The notes below the pieces were generated by a model. It saw only the letters and a program-made list of their open reading frames with translations, was not told where the DNA came from and ran no database searches. Position numbers and translations under genes: made by a program. Shown here in pieces: positions 4,793-14,713 of a stretch of DNA of 25,339 nucleotides. The stretch is from positions 1-25,339 of IMG/VR virus record IMGVR_UViG_3300030329_004794; one strand, given 5' to 3'. Positions within the stretch are counted from its first letter, which is position 1. Every line of letters starts with the position of its first letter. This DNA is from a virus.

Positions 4793-7606
4793 TCAGGTCA
4801 TGGCCTGTTCTACTGGTAGTATAGCGCGATTGGCTGACTCTTTCAAAGAAGCAACTCGCCTCTGGGGCCGTCTTCCCTGGTCTGTCGCTTTCATGACATT
4901 CTGCATGGCTCCGATAAAGACAGGGTTAAGCGTTGGGCTCAGGGGTATTCCCGTAAAGCTACTTAGCTGCATGGTATCGGCGAAGGCTAGTGCGATGCCC
5001 GTTTTCTCCGCTTCCTCCCGAATGTCGCCAAGGAGTTTCTCTACATATTCCTGAAAGAGAATTGGGAAAGCCTGCGCGAATGTCCGCCCCATAGTGCGGC
5101 TAGCAGTGCCGTTTTCGAGCGCCTGGGTAGAGTTTCCTACTGGGTCCGCCAGCGTATCCCTGACCTCCCTGTATTCACCCTTGCCCGAATCCGACATCAC
5201 AATCTTCTGCTGCCCTGTTAACGGGTCAGTCTCCACGATTGCCCCCTTGGCCGCAGCATCTCTTAGCATGCCTATTTGCCTAATTGTTGCATTGGTCAAC
5301 TCTTCCCGCAGCATCGGCGCATCTTCCAGGTCAGCGGTGCCCTGTTCAATGCGAGCTGCAAGAGCATCGGGCGATGCAATCTGCTGGATGGCCTGCATCT
5401 CTGCTGCGATGTCCTCGTTTGAGTCTCCCGTGGACTTCACGCCCACGAGCGCCAGGATGGACGGAACCTTCGATGCTCTCTGCGGGCCACCGGCCTTGTT
5501 TTTGATAATCCGGTTGGTCACCCGAGACACGCTCTTGTCTATGCGCTTGGTCATCATAGACTTCATGTTGTGGATTACCATGCGCCTTCTAATGGCGTTT
5601 CCGGGCCGGATGATGTCGTTGGCTGCGGCAGCCACAACTGCGCCTGGTATGCCGCCTATGGCGTAAGCAGCGCCACCAGCGAGCAGGGACATGGAGCTAT
5701 CGTTGGTCTGAGATAGGTGCCGGAGTTCTTTCTGTGCCGCGAGGAGTTCTCCGAAGTCGGCCCATTGCTTGTTGATGGCCTCGGTGTTGCGGGCGAAGCC
5801 CCCGAATTTCTCAGTAAGTTCTTTTGCCGAATAGGATCCTTTGGCTGCTTCGGTAAACTTACCAAACGCCGCAATGGTCTCTTCGAAGAGTTGCTTGTCG
5901 CCTGCCCCTGCCTCATCGAACTGGTCCGCCCTTTTAACAAAGGTTCGTATCTTCAGGTCATTGGCTTCAATGTTGTCGCCAACCTTGTGCATAAAGCGCC
6001 GCTCAAAGGTTTTCTTGATTTTGAGAAGCTCGTGATACGGGGCATTGACCTTTCTCTGCGCCGCCGCAGCAGGGCCAAAAAGAGCCTCATCCTCAAGGTG
6101 CTTTCGCAGGCTGGTGTAGATGTCCCCAAAAGCAGCATCGGTGTTAAACCCGACCTTGTCGAGAGCCCTGTTTTTTCCAAGAGACGAGCCAACGACTTTC
6201 TTAAAGTCGTCCACCAGGTTGAACACATGTGCTGGAATATTGCCCCAATCGGTGGGGATTTGATCGAGAGGAACTTCCTGCGTGCGCCCTCTTGTTACTC
6301 CCCAGCCAGTATCTTTCGACCTTACAAGGAACGACCCGTTCTCAAAGACAACCTTCCCCCCTTCGGGGAGTTGTCCATTTTTCTTTAAGCCCTTTTGAAT
6401 CAAGGTCGCCATTGAGTCGATTCTGTCATTTACAGCTTTTAGTAATGGTCCTGCGTTTTGCGCGTAATCCGCCGTATTCTCAACCATCTCTTCAAGCCTG
6501 CCCTTTAAGGAGGCAATCACGTTAGCTGACGAGTTTAGGGTCTGAACGGGATTAACCGCATTGACCAGGTCCAACATCTCCTCTGCCTTGGTTGACCCGG
6601 CAGCCATCTTGGTTGCTTGCTCAAAGTCGTCTTGAAAAGAGTTGATAAAGCTCCTTGTGTCGGCATGTGTCTTTTTGCGAATATCGTCAAACCCGATGTA
6701 CCTATCCAAAAACTCCGGGTCTCTAAACTTGGCAATCGTCGCCCTGTCGCCACTGGTCATAGCCGCAGTCAGGTCGTCAGAGAACTGAGCCACCTTGTCG
6801 CCAAGCCCCTTAGAGAACCTGTTGCCATGGAATGCCTGGAAAGCCTTGGTGAGCGCTCCTGGGCCAGCGCCAAGGGCGGTTCCGATGCCGCCTGACAAGA
6901 GGCCAACGCTGCCGATGTTGGCAAGCATCTGCTCTGCTGTCCTGTCTGTTCTGCCTAGCAGCTCCTCAGAAATGGTTTCGCCCGCGCCGAAGAGAACACC
7001 CTCTATGCCTGCGGCTGCGCCAAGAGAAGCTCCGCCCTTGAGCATCTTGTCTGCAACAAATGTGGCCTTGTCTAGGCCAATGGCGCCAGCGACTGCTTTC
7101 TCGGTGGCCACCCCTGCACGGGCTGCTTGCCCCGCAAGAGTACCCTTGGAGAGAATTTGTGCAGCAGTAGAAGTGCCGCCAGTGAAAAAAGCAGGCAGTA
7201 CGGCCCCACCAATTTCACCAACGGCACTAATAGTGGGATTGTATTCTTCGAGCTTACGAAGCTCTTCTTCTGAGTAATCACCGAACTTCTCAGCAGCCAC
7301 GTCGGAGAGGCCGAACGTTAAGCCCCTTCCGGCGGCTAATAGAAGAGCTTCGAGATCTCGATCTTCACCATACTCGGCCTGCTCAATGCGCTCTTGCCTG
7401 TCTGCTGCCAGGTCGTAAGTTCCGCCTGCTTGCAGAACATCATCAAGGTGCTCCGCAGGCACCGTCCCGTAGCGCCCATCGGGCAACTGAACGTTGACCT
7501 CAGCGCCCTTCTTGAAAAGGAACCGCCCGCTCTTGTAGGCATCCTCCACAAGGTGGTCGGCTATGTCTCGCCACTCGTTGGCTTGCCTATCGTAGAGCTT
7601 TGGCAT
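4793..7606 (-). CDS. Large internal virion / DNA-ejection protein
   Basis: The 937-residue product starts MPKLYDRQANEWRDIADHLV. An N-terminal region is followed by long Gly/Ala-rich hydrophobic stretches at about 115-260 (e.g. SAVGEIGGAVLPAFFTGG and GLLSGGIGTALGAGPGA), a long charged helical region, and another hydrophobic stretch at about 645-670 (YAIGGIPGAVVAAAANDII). Short-tailed phages carry such large helical proteins with membrane-active patches inside the capsid and eject them to form a DNA channel. Its place in a series of similar genes after the tail proteins supports that role. I see no lytic transglycosylase motif. It starts in a TAATG overlap with the upstream gene. Confidence 0.65.
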   Translation of the reverse strand: MPKLYDRQANEWRDIADHLVEDAYKSGRFLFKKGAEVNVQLPDGRYGTVPAEHLDDVLQAGGTYDLAADRQERIEQAEYGEDRDLEALLLAAGRGLTFGLSDVAAEKFGDYSEEELRKLEEYNPTISAVGEIGGAVLPAFFTGGTSTAAQILSKGTLAGQAARAGVATEKAVAGAIGLDKATFVADKMLKGGASLGAAAGIEGVLFGAGETISEELLGRTDRTAEQMLANIGSVGLLSGGIGTALGAGPGALTKAFQAFHGNRFSKGLGDKVAQFSDDLTAAMTSGDRATIAKFRDPEFLDRYIGFDDIRKKTHADTRSFINSFQDDFEQATKMAAGSTKAEEMLDLVNAVNPVQTLNSSANVIASLKGRLEEMVENTADYAQNAGPLLKAVNDRIDSMATLIQKGLKKNGQLPEGGKVVFENGSFLVRSKDTGWGVTRGRTQEVPLDQIPTDWGNIPAHVFNLVDDFKKVVGSSLGKNRALDKVGFNTDAAFGDIYTSLRKHLEDEALFGPAAAAQRKVNAPYHELLKIKKTFERRFMHKVGDNIEANDLKIRTFVKRADQFDEAGAGDKQLFEETIAAFGKFTEAAKGSYSAKELTEKFGGFARNTEAINKQWADFGELLAAQKELRHLSQTNDSSMSLLAGGAAYAIGGIPGAVVAAAANDIIRPGNAIRRRMVIHNMKSMMTKRIDKSVSRVTNRIIKNKAGGPQRASKVPSILALVGVKSTGDSNEDIAAEMQAIQQIASPDALAARIEQGTADLEDAPMLREELTNATIRQIGMLRDAAAKGAIVETDPLTGQQKIVMSDSGKGEYREVRDTLADPVGNSTQALENGTASRTMGRTFAQAFPILFQEYVEKLLGDIREEAEKTGIALAFADTMQLSSFTGIPLSPTLNPVFIGAMQNVMKATDQGRRPQRRVASLKESANRAILPVEQAMT

Positions 7607-9348
7607 TACTGGCCTTCCTTAAAGAATTCCCAGTCTTCTTTGTCCGCAAGCATTTTCATTCGCGTTCCTGCGTTTCGCGCCGAAGAGCCAAGGGCGTCAT
7701 ATTCGGAAGCGTATTTTCTAGCGATAGCCCCAGGCTCAATTCTTCCGTTCGGGCCAGCCTCCGCCATAAGAAGGTTGCGAACCGCTTCGATTTTTTCAAC
7801 CCCTCTATCCTTCTCAGATATTGAGGGAGGAAGTCTTGCTAAAAGAATCGCAAAGTCTTTGTCCGTTGGCCGTCCGCCGTCAAACGCCCGAGTAATTTCC
7901 TTTGCAACGAGGTTTCTGGCATCTTCATAAAACTCCGCATCGCGAATAAAGGGAATTGCCGCAAGCATTCCTCCGAGGTTTAGCCCGGAAAAGACAGAAG
8001 CAATGGCTCCTTCAATTTTTCCTACTTTTTTAAATCGCTCTTTAAGCATGTCCATTTTTGCCAGCGCGGATTGAACCGAGCCTGTTTGAGCCTTACCCGC
8101 ACTTCCCCGAGCAGCCGCCCGCCCCTGGATGTTCATTTTGCTAATGGCCAGTTTGCCTTCTAGTTTGTACAGTTCGGCTAGCTTCTTCTGCCCTTCGGCT
8201 TCAATTTTTCCAATTTGCTCATCAATAACAAGATGAGCATTTTGGCTTTTGTGTGTTGCCTTCAGTGCCTGAAGGCTTTGAACTGCTGCCGTCATGCCCG
8301 CCTTGGCGGTCGCAAGCTCCGCCGAGCGCTCATTGCCAAACTTGGCCATCATGTTGGCGTAGAGGTTGTTCTTGTTTCGAAGCACATCCTTGCGGGTCCG
8401 AAGCTCTTCTTTCTGAAGATCGATGTCTCGATTGATTGCATCGTTGATGATTTTGTATGCAGTGTTTGGCCCAGCTCGCCCAGACATGCCCTGCCCAAGA
8501 GCGCTCATTGCAATGGCAATGGCTGAACCGACGCGAGCACCTGTTGTCTTGAATGCTCTGTTGGGGTCAATCTCATGGCTTGTGACCATGCGCTCCGCAT
8601 TTCGGATTTCCGCTTCAGCCCGAGCAGTGGCCTCGTCGTGGCGCTGCTTCATAAGCTCCATGCCGCGAACGCGCCGGTCGGCCCTGTCGGCCATTTCCTG
8701 CTCTTTGGCGGCCATCTCCTGCGCCTGGGTCTTCAGGACCTCTGCTTGACCCTCTAGCGCCTTTTTCCGGTCGCCCGATGCAGAGGCAATCTCCGCCTCC
8801 AGTGCTCGAACTTTTCGGATAACTCGGTCAACGTCAGAGGTAAAGCCTGCGGCGGTTACCTGACCCTCTTTAGCAAAATCGGATTTTGCAACTTCGCCCT
8901 CTATATTCTTTTTAGCCGACTTTTCGTATTCTTCCGTCGCCGCTGCGCTTGCTATCTTGGTGGCCTCGTCATCAGTGAGAATGCCTTGCTTCCTCGCCAG
9001 TTCTGGATTTGACCTAACAACCGCAGCATCCTTGGCCGACAAGTAGCGCTCCTGCCCGCCCACCTGGAGACGATAGCGCCCCCCTTTGTCCTTCTCTATC
9101 GACCAGTCCAGCCATGAAGGGTACTCTTTCCCTAACTCGGTTGTCTTAACCGGGGTGGTAATGGTCATCCCTTCTTCGTAGGTTTTCTCTGGCCTGTATG
9201 GGACAGTCGCCTCTAGCGCGCCCTGCCCCTTGGGGGCGCCTACAGCGGTCAGGGCTTCGCGAACAGGAGCCACTTCCCAATCCCGTTCAACCGCTTCTTG
9301 CTCTTGCCGGGCAAGAAACTCTTTCCATCTATCAACGCCATCCGCCAT
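7606..9348 (-). CDS. Internal virion protein, coiled-coil rich
   Basis: The 580-residue product starts at an ATG with AGGAGAGAG upstream. The N-terminal third includes a short beta-like segment (SWLDWSIEKDKGGRYRLQVG). It is followed by a long Ala/Glu/Lys/Arg helical region (e.g. EIASASGDRKKALEGQAEVL and RHDEATARAEAEIRNAERMV) predicted as coiled coil, and a hydrophobic patch near 445-470 (IASVFSGLNLGGMLAAIPF). The pattern fits an ejection-apparatus or inner-core protein rather than an enzyme. It overlaps the 937-residue gene by one base (TAATG), so the two are probably made in a fixed ratio. No named family recognised. Confidence 0.6.
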   Translation of the reverse strand: MADGVDRWKEFLARQEQEAVERDWEVAPVREALTAVGAPKGQGALEATVPYRPEKTYEEGMTITTPVKTTELGKEYPSWLDWSIEKDKGGRYRLQVGGQERYLSAKDAAVVRSNPELARKQGILTDDEATKIASAAATEEYEKSAKKNIEGEVAKSDFAKEGQVTAAGFTSDVDRVIRKVRALEAEIASASGDRKKALEGQAEVLKTQAQEMAAKEQEMADRADRRVRGMELMKQRHDEATARAEAEIRNAERMVTSHEIDPNRAFKTTGARVGSAIAIAMSALGQGMSGRAGPNTAYKIINDAINRDIDLQKEELRTRKDVLRNKNNLYANMMAKFGNERSAELATAKAGMTAAVQSLQALKATHKSQNAHLVIDEQIGKIEAEGQKKLAELYKLEGKLAISKMNIQGRAAARGSAGKAQTGSVQSALAKMDMLKERFKKVGKIEGAIASVFSGLNLGGMLAAIPFIRDAEFYEDARNLVAKEITRAFDGGRPTDKDFAILLARLPPSISEKDRGVEKIEAVRNLLMAEAGPNGRIEPGAIARKYASEYDALGSSARNAGTRMKMLADKEDWEFFKEGQ

Positions 9349-9357
9349 ATCTCTCTC

Positions 9358-10023
9358 CTAAGCCATCCACCGGCCAATGCCCTGGCCAATCGCCTGGCCA
9401 CCCTGGGCGCCTGCCGCCATGCCTGCGGGGCCGCCCGGGGCCCCCGCTATGGCTCCCACAGCCGCGAGAATACCGCCAAGGACATTCCCAAACATCGCAC
9501 CTTCTGCCGCTTCTGCTTGCATCTGAATCTGCGCCATTGCGAATTTTTTATCTTCTGCTCGCTGCTCACCTGCTATTAAAAGCTGTTCTAGACTAGCACC
9601 GTACTGCTCTTGGGCTAACGTGGCCGCCGCGCCGATCTCGGCCTCGCCTTCAGCCTCAGACCTTTGAGCCGCCCGCTCTCCCGCCCGAAGGCTTTGTGCC
9701 GTGTCGAAGCCTGTTTTAGATGCGGCCACACCGCGCTGTGCTCCGGTTAAAATTTGAAGCGCCCGCTCCGCCCTTACCTGTCCTTCGGTTTTTCTTTTGC
9801 CAGCAGCGATATCGGCAACACGAGATGCGTAGTCAAAGAGCTTGTCGCCCTCTAACCCGTACTTCTTTCTTCGCGTGGCTTCCTGGTATTCTCTGGATGA
9901 CGCTATATCTTCACCCATGGATAGTCCTCCAATGACGTTGCCGTCACTGTCGGTTATTTCCATTTCGCCCCGGTCTTCATCCTCGGTGAGGCCTAGCTGC
10001 TTAAAAAGCTCTTCATCTTCCAT
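9358..10023 (-). CDS. Internal virion protein with Gly/Ala-rich C-terminus
   Basis: The 221-residue product has an acidic N-terminus (MEDEELFKQLGLTEDEDRGE), a central Ala/Glu/Gln-rich helical segment, and a C-terminal hydrophobic Gly/Ala-rich tail at about 177-221 (NVLGGILAAVGAIAGAPGG). That architecture recalls small podovirus core/ejection proteins such as the T7 gp14 class, which enter the outer membrane. The resemblance is in layout and gene order, not in recognised sequence. The start has AGAGG 6 bases upstream. Confidence 0.6.
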   Translation of the reverse strand: MEDEELFKQLGLTEDEDRGEMEITDSDGNVIGGLSMGEDIASSREYQEATRRKKYGLEGDKLFDYASRVADIAAGKRKTEGQVRAERALQILTGAQRGVAASKTGFDTAQSLRAGERAAQRSEAEGEAEIGAAATLAQEQYGASLEQLLIAGEQRAEDKKFAMAQIQMQAEAAEGAMFGNVLGGILAAVGAIAGAPGGPAGMAAGAQGGQAIGQGIGRWMA

Positions 10024-10032
10024 GGCAAACCT

Positions 10033-10791
10033 CTACTCTAAAAACGGATTAGAAGGAGCGGAACCAACGCTTCCTTGAAATCTTCTAATGGCCCTTAACT
10101 GCTCACGAACTCTTCTGTCTTTTATTTCTTTTTCCGCCTGCTCTTCGGGCGTCAAGGGCATGCCCGTAATGCCTGGGCCGCGCATTGGGTCAATCATCCC
10201 CCTGATCGTGTCAATCTCATACATTCTAGCATCGCGAGGGAATGAGTCGTCCGGTTTGGCCATCGCTGCCATTATCTCATTTTCGGACGGCACAGCGCTT
10301 TCATCAAACACCATCGCAGCCGCATCCGCCTGTGTCTGCTCTTGAGACATTGCCCGAAGAGCTTCCAAATCTTGCGGGTTAAACTGTGACATGTCATCAA
10401 CCTGCGGGTCGAGCGCAGCCTTCTCCATTCGACCCTTAAACTGTGCTTCCTCTAGAGCTTTTTGAGAAACCAGATACCCGCCAAGGGCGCCCGTTGCCTC
10501 TGCTGCTCCACCAATCAGGCCAAGCAATTTCTGCTTCTCTTCGAGTTCTCTTTGCGTCTCCATTCGAGATTTGCCGACATCGCGCTGCGCCTGTCGACCG
10601 GCTGCCGATTCAAGGGCTCGCCCTGTTTGAGCCTCTCTTGCCATCTCGCGCTGGACCTCGCCCATTGCTATTTGCCTCATAATTTGAGACGCGGCTTGGC
10701 CAGCAATGGCGTCCTTGACCATCTGCCCGCGCTCTTCTGCCGCTGCTTGCTGCCGAAGCATTTGAGATAGAAATGCACTTTCACCCGCCAT
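10033..10791 (-). CDS. Probable internal virion protein, helical
   Basis: The 252-residue product begins MAGESAFLSQMLRQQAAAEE and is dominated by Ala/Gln/Glu/Arg helices. A small hydrophobic stretch lies at about 88-109 (LLGLIGGAAEATGALGGYLV) and the second half is acidic and Met-rich. It starts in a TGATG overlap with the giant tail gene upstream. It heads the set of four helical genes and is likely the first ejection/core component. No enzymatic motif or named family is recognised. Confidence 0.55.
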   Translation of the reverse strand: MAGESAFLSQMLRQQAAAEERGQMVKDAIAGQAASQIMRQIAMGEVQREMAREAQTGRALESAAGRQAQRDVGKSRMETQRELEEKQKLLGLIGGAAEATGALGGYLVSQKALEEAQFKGRMEKAALDPQVDDMSQFNPQDLEALRAMSQEQTQADAAAMVFDESAVPSENEIMAAMAKPDDSFPRDARMYEIDTIRGMIDPMRGPGITGMPLTPEEQAEKEIKDRRVREQLRAIRRFQGSVGSAPSNPFLE

Positions 10792-13700
10792 CAGAATGTC
10801 CTCGCTTGAGATGTCTTAAAGTTTGTGCCTTCTGGCCGCACGCCAACCTCAAAGGCTAGCCCGTTCAGGTACGCGCACTCCGTAGAGCCCGTGAGAACAA
10901 GTTTGATTCTTAGCGCTCTGTTCTTCTGGCTTGGCATATGAGTGCGGTACAGGAAGATGTCGCTGGGGGCGCCAGACAAGCTTACCGATGGTGTTGCTGT
11001 TGTCCCCGACTGATAATCTACGTAGACATTCGCCTGGGCAGAGTGCGCTCCCTTGTACTCGCCCAGGTACATGAATCGGTAGATTCTGTCTTTGCGAAGA
11101 ATGCCTGTCGGGGAGATAAACCCCGTGTCAACCACCATGTCATAGTTGGCGCTATTGTCCTGAAAGACTGTCGTAGACTGCGCCCACTGCTTGCCGTCTG
11201 CAGTAAGCCTCTGAAAGGTTGTCCCGTCATAGACCTCGCCCACCTGCCAAGCGTTTGACGTGTATGCGACCGTGTACCTGCTCCACTGACCAAAGTAATA
11301 GTTGTAGACAAGGTATTCGTCAGAGCCAGATGCCGTCCCTTTGTTGGACAGCATAATGCGAACTTCGTTTGTCTCATCATGCCTTAGCATGTTGATGGCC
11401 AGTTTAGACGTTTTATCTTCCACCTGGGCGCCAAGGTACTTCACGCTCATGTCTCGGCCAATGACGTAGATGCCTCGGTCTGACTGAATAAATGCGCCAA
11501 CGGGCGAGTCCGTATGGGCCGCGCCTGCTTTTGCCCCTTGGCCAGAAGCGAACAGCCTTGGTGGACCATAGGGTCCAAAGCCTAGTCGGTCAGGCCCTCT
11601 GCCTGAAACAAAGAACCCATTGTCTTCGGTGAAGATGACCAAGTGATCGAGGTTGCTTTCAATTGCCGTTAGTTTTGACGAGTCTCCGGGGAAGTTGAGC
11701 TGAAACTCAGTGTAGGATGCCGGAAAGCGAACGGCAGAACCATCGGTCAACGGCACGGACATGTACACGTTGTCGTCGATGCCTGCGGCGAACACCTTGT
11801 TCTGGTGTCTTACAAGATCGGTGCATGAACCGAAACACCCTGACTCCACATCGCCGCTTGTCGTGTACAGCGGGTCGTGATTAATGGCGTTCGCGTAATC
11901 GGACGGCATGTCTATAAATTGATCATACGCTTCCGATGTCGCGCTTGGCTCAATCGACCCTATCTCGTAAAAAACAGCGCCAACGTCTTCGGTTCTGTAA
12001 ATTTTTACGCGAACATCGTTCTTTCGCGTAAAGCTCAGGTTTAGAGGATAAAAGTCTACAAGCACCCTGTTTGTATTGTAAACAGCGGTGACGCCAACCG
12101 AGCCGCTGCTTCCGCCAGGGAATGTGAGCGTATTGCCGTTTGTGTACCCTGACCCTTGCGATGTAATGCTATTAACAGAAGCCACTGCGCCCCCTGAGAC
12201 AGTTATGTTAAAAACCGCCCCTGTCCCATCGCCGCCGCCCATTGTGACATCGTATGTCCCGTTGGTGTAACCGCTGCCCCCTGTAACAGACCCAACCGTC
12301 TTTACCCCTCCCGTGGCAATCGTTATTTCGTTGAACGGAGCTGGGGCGGATCGGTATATGTTTCCGTTTGCATCTCCCCACTCATACACAACACTGTATT
12401 TAAGAACCTTTCCGTTCGGAAAGCCCCTTACCGTCCCGCCCGCGACATATGCACTTGCGGAGGCACCGCTTTGCTGAAGTTGCCGAATTGACGGGTTCAG
12501 GAGAAAGTCGTTTTCAAATATCTTCTGGCCATCATAGCCATGTAGAAACCCGCCCGTACCCAGCCAGGTACCATCTGCATCTACTGACGCCAGGGTTCTG
12601 GCTGGGGCAAAGTCACACGTAACGAGGCTGGTTCCAAAAATGGTGTCTTGGTCGTCCGAGTGGTCCCCACTGGCCCCCGCATTGTAGCCAACAAAGCCAA
12701 AAAAGCGTGATGCTCCAAACAAAAAGCGCGTGCTGGAATCTTTTGCTATTACTCTCTGGGTTCCCGTCCACAAGCGCCTGTTCTTTTGCGTTGTCAAGCT
12801 GCCCGAGGCGTCAACTAATGCGAACTCTTCTGGGTCCATTGTTAAAATCCCAGAAGTAACACATGTCGCGCATTGACCTATCTTTGTTGATCCTATTGGC
12901 TCAGATTCGCGATTTAGGACAATCATGGAATTAGACAGCCCCCGAGTAAGCTTAAAGTCTTTCTCGGTGTCCTCTCTCATTGCATTGTCGTTTACGGTTG
13001 ATACCGTATAATACAGTTCCGAATTGTATCGAAACATGTCAGAGGTAACGGTTGAGTTAAACGCGACAAGGTTTTTATACCTTGACAGGGTGTACGAACC
13101 GAGACCGCTCATATTTCGATTCGATAAAGCCATTTTATACGTACGAACAAAATGCTCTGGAACAATCTTTCCGCTCGTGCCTGTTTTTGACCCATCAAAG
13201 ACAGTGACCGGAACGTAGATGTCGGTCGCAGATGTTGTCACCATCCCCGCTGTGCCATTCAGGATAAACAGCGACCCTGTAGAAGACCCGTTAGATAGCG
13301 TGTTGTCGCCATCGCTAAGAACTGCCCCTAGGTTGTCGCTAATGACAATGAGCCCGACATACGTGTTTCCACCGCTTGCGTAGTTGTGCCCGAAGACAAA
13401 CGACGCGTAGGTCGCGCCAGCGCTTCCATCAAGACACTTGATAAAGATGTCTGACGGAAGAGGTGTGGCCCCCTTGACGTAATTGCTGAACGATGCGGTC
13501 GCGCCCCCGGTTGTAATGTCTACTTTTTCGACACCTTTTGCGAGAACCCCATCAGCCGTTACATATCTAACAGTATATGTGTTTGACCCTGCATAGTAAG
13601 CAAGAATGCCCGCGCTTGAGTGCGTCGTGGTTGATGCGTGATCGATAGAAAAAACAGGGTAAGTGCTATCAAGGGTTATGTCGGCAGGAGTGCTAAGGTG

Positions 13701-14399
13701 ATCCTGAAGAATGGCTATGTTCTGGACCCCCAAATAAGCATTGGCAACGGAAGAGCAATCAACAGAGCCATACTTTATTTTGCTGGTAGCAATATCCAGC
13801 CAGAAGACAAAAACCCGGTTCCCTATCGCAATACACTGAGGGCGATGTATTTTATAGAGCCTGTTTGTCCCAGTGGTTGTTATGCTCGCAAATGCAATAT
13901 CGACATCGCTCTTAATGAAAACCCCTGTCTCTATGTTTTCGATGTCGTACCTAACCTGATAAACGCTTGCGTCAAAGGCGTACTCCTCCCAGACATAAAA
14001 CCGAAAACCATTGGCCTCTGTTATTTGCGCATTCCCCTGCCTTCGAGCAACCTGCCTGTGCTTGGCATCGTTATGGATCGTCATTGGCACGTAAGTGCCT
14101 TTGTCTATGAGGTAGTTTGCCGGAGAAGAAACTTTTGAATAAAGGCTCGAACCGTCAAGAAGGAGGGTTTCATCCTTGTACTGGGAGATGGCCACCCCTT
14201 TTGAAACGGTTGTCCCCCCTGTTGCGGTTAAGACGCTGTTTGTCAGGACAAACCCGCCGCGCTTCCTGACCTGGCCAGTCTTTTCGAAGCGCACGTTGTC
14301 TGCGGCCTGCAGTGAATCAATGCCAAGGGATGGGGCCGATGGCTTTTCGTCCATGCCTTTGGCGAGCGGAAACGATAGTGTTTTTTTCTCTAACGGCAT
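10791..14399 (-). CDS. Very large tail (nozzle/hub-like) protein
   Basis: This is a protein of about 1202 residues, the largest in the window. The N-terminus reads LSFPLAKGMDEK, then NVRFEKTGQVRKRGGF, a pattern I associate with tail tube B/nozzle-type proteins of short-tailed phages, which form the tail tip and fibre platform. The body is beta-rich. At about 700-770 there is a Gly-rich insertion with two GSGYTNG copies. I chose the ATG overlapping the upstream TGA (TGATG); an in-frame GTG 12 bases earlier is also possible. It follows the adaptor and a small tail gene and precedes the internal virion genes, as expected for a tail component. Confidence 0.65.
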   Translation of the reverse strand: MPLEKKTLSFPLAKGMDEKPSAPSLGIDSLQAADNVRFEKTGQVRKRGGFVLTNSVLTATGGTTVSKGVAISQYKDETLLLDGSSLYSKVSSPANYLIDKGTYVPMTIHNDAKHRQVARRQGNAQITEANGFRFYVWEEYAFDASVYQVRYDIENIETGVFIKSDVDIAFASITTTGTNRLYKIHRPQCIAIGNRVFVFWLDIATSKIKYGSVDCSSVANAYLGVQNIAILQDHLSTPADITLDSTYPVFSIDHASTTTHSSAGILAYYAGSNTYTVRYVTADGVLAKGVEKVDITTGGATASFSNYVKGATPLPSDIFIKCLDGSAGATYASFVFGHNYASGGNTYVGLIVISDNLGAVLSDGDNTLSNGSSTGSLFILNGTAGMVTTSATDIYVPVTVFDGSKTGTSGKIVPEHFVRTYKMALSNRNMSGLGSYTLSRYKNLVAFNSTVTSDMFRYNSELYYTVSTVNDNAMREDTEKDFKLTRGLSNSMIVLNRESEPIGSTKIGQCATCVTSGILTMDPEEFALVDASGSLTTQKNRRLWTGTQRVIAKDSSTRFLFGASRFFGFVGYNAGASGDHSDDQDTIFGTSLVTCDFAPARTLASVDADGTWLGTGGFLHGYDGQKIFENDFLLNPSIRQLQQSGASASAYVAGGTVRGFPNGKVLKYSVVYEWGDANGNIYRSAPAPFNEITIATGGVKTVGSVTGGSGYTNGTYDVTMGGGDGTGAVFNITVSGGAVASVNSITSQGSGYTNGNTLTFPGGSSGSVGVTAVYNTNRVLVDFYPLNLSFTRKNDVRVKIYRTEDVGAVFYEIGSIEPSATSEAYDQFIDMPSDYANAINHDPLYTTSGDVESGCFGSCTDLVRHQNKVFAAGIDDNVYMSVPLTDGSAVRFPASYTEFQLNFPGDSSKLTAIESNLDHLVIFTEDNGFFVSGRGPDRLGFGPYGPPRLFASGQGAKAGAAHTDSPVGAFIQSDRGIYVIGRDMSVKYLGAQVEDKTSKLAINMLRHDETNEVRIMLSNKGTASGSDEYLVYNYYFGQWSRYTVAYTSNAWQVGEVYDGTTFQRLTADGKQWAQSTTVFQDNSANYDMVVDTGFISPTGILRKDRIYRFMYLGEYKGAHSAQANVYVDYQSGTTATPSVSLSGAPSDIFLYRTHMPSQKNRALRIKLVLTGSTECAYLNGLAFEVGVRPEGTNFKTSQARTF

Positions 14400-14713
14400 C
14401 AGAACACCCACAGACTGGCTGTCGCCGGGTAGGAGACAACCTTGAGCGGAATGTATTTCTCAGGAGAGAGGTTGTCGGCATCGACCACATGCACAACAAC
14501 TTTCTCGTTAATCGAGACGACGATGTAGCCCTTATACCTGCGCCCTAGGCCGTGGTAGACCATGGTGGTTTGGTTGGCGATGAGTTCCACATTCTCAACC
14601 AGGCGCCCATTGATGATGCCGCCGAGCTGTACACCACGCGCAAAGTCCTCAATCTTGTCTTGGACTCGATTAAGCTCGTAGTTGTCGCTTCTATATCTCT
14701 CGAACTCAACCAT
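14399..14713 (-). CDS. Small tail/virion protein
   Basis: The 104-residue product starts MVEFERYRSDNYELNRVQDK and continues with a beta-rich section (LVENVELIANQTTMVYHGLG, then RRYKGYIVVSINEKVVVHVV). I recall similar small proteins, with a helix, then L.G..V..V.L......V.HGLGR...G, between the adaptor and tail genes of marine podoviruses, usually labelled structural. Both ends are TGATG overlaps with large neighbours, so it is probably produced in step with them. Function not established. Confidence 0.65.
   Translation of the reverse strand: MVEFERYRSDNYELNRVQDKIEDFARGVQLGGIINGRLVENVELIANQTTMVYHGLGRRYKGYIVVSINEKVVVHVVDADNLSPEKYIPLKVVSYPATASLWVF

Noticed and set aside
5717-6388. A 223-residue plus-strand frame opposite the internal virion protein
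   Set aside because: Antisense to a gene in a tightly packed operon; no start signal and atypical composition.
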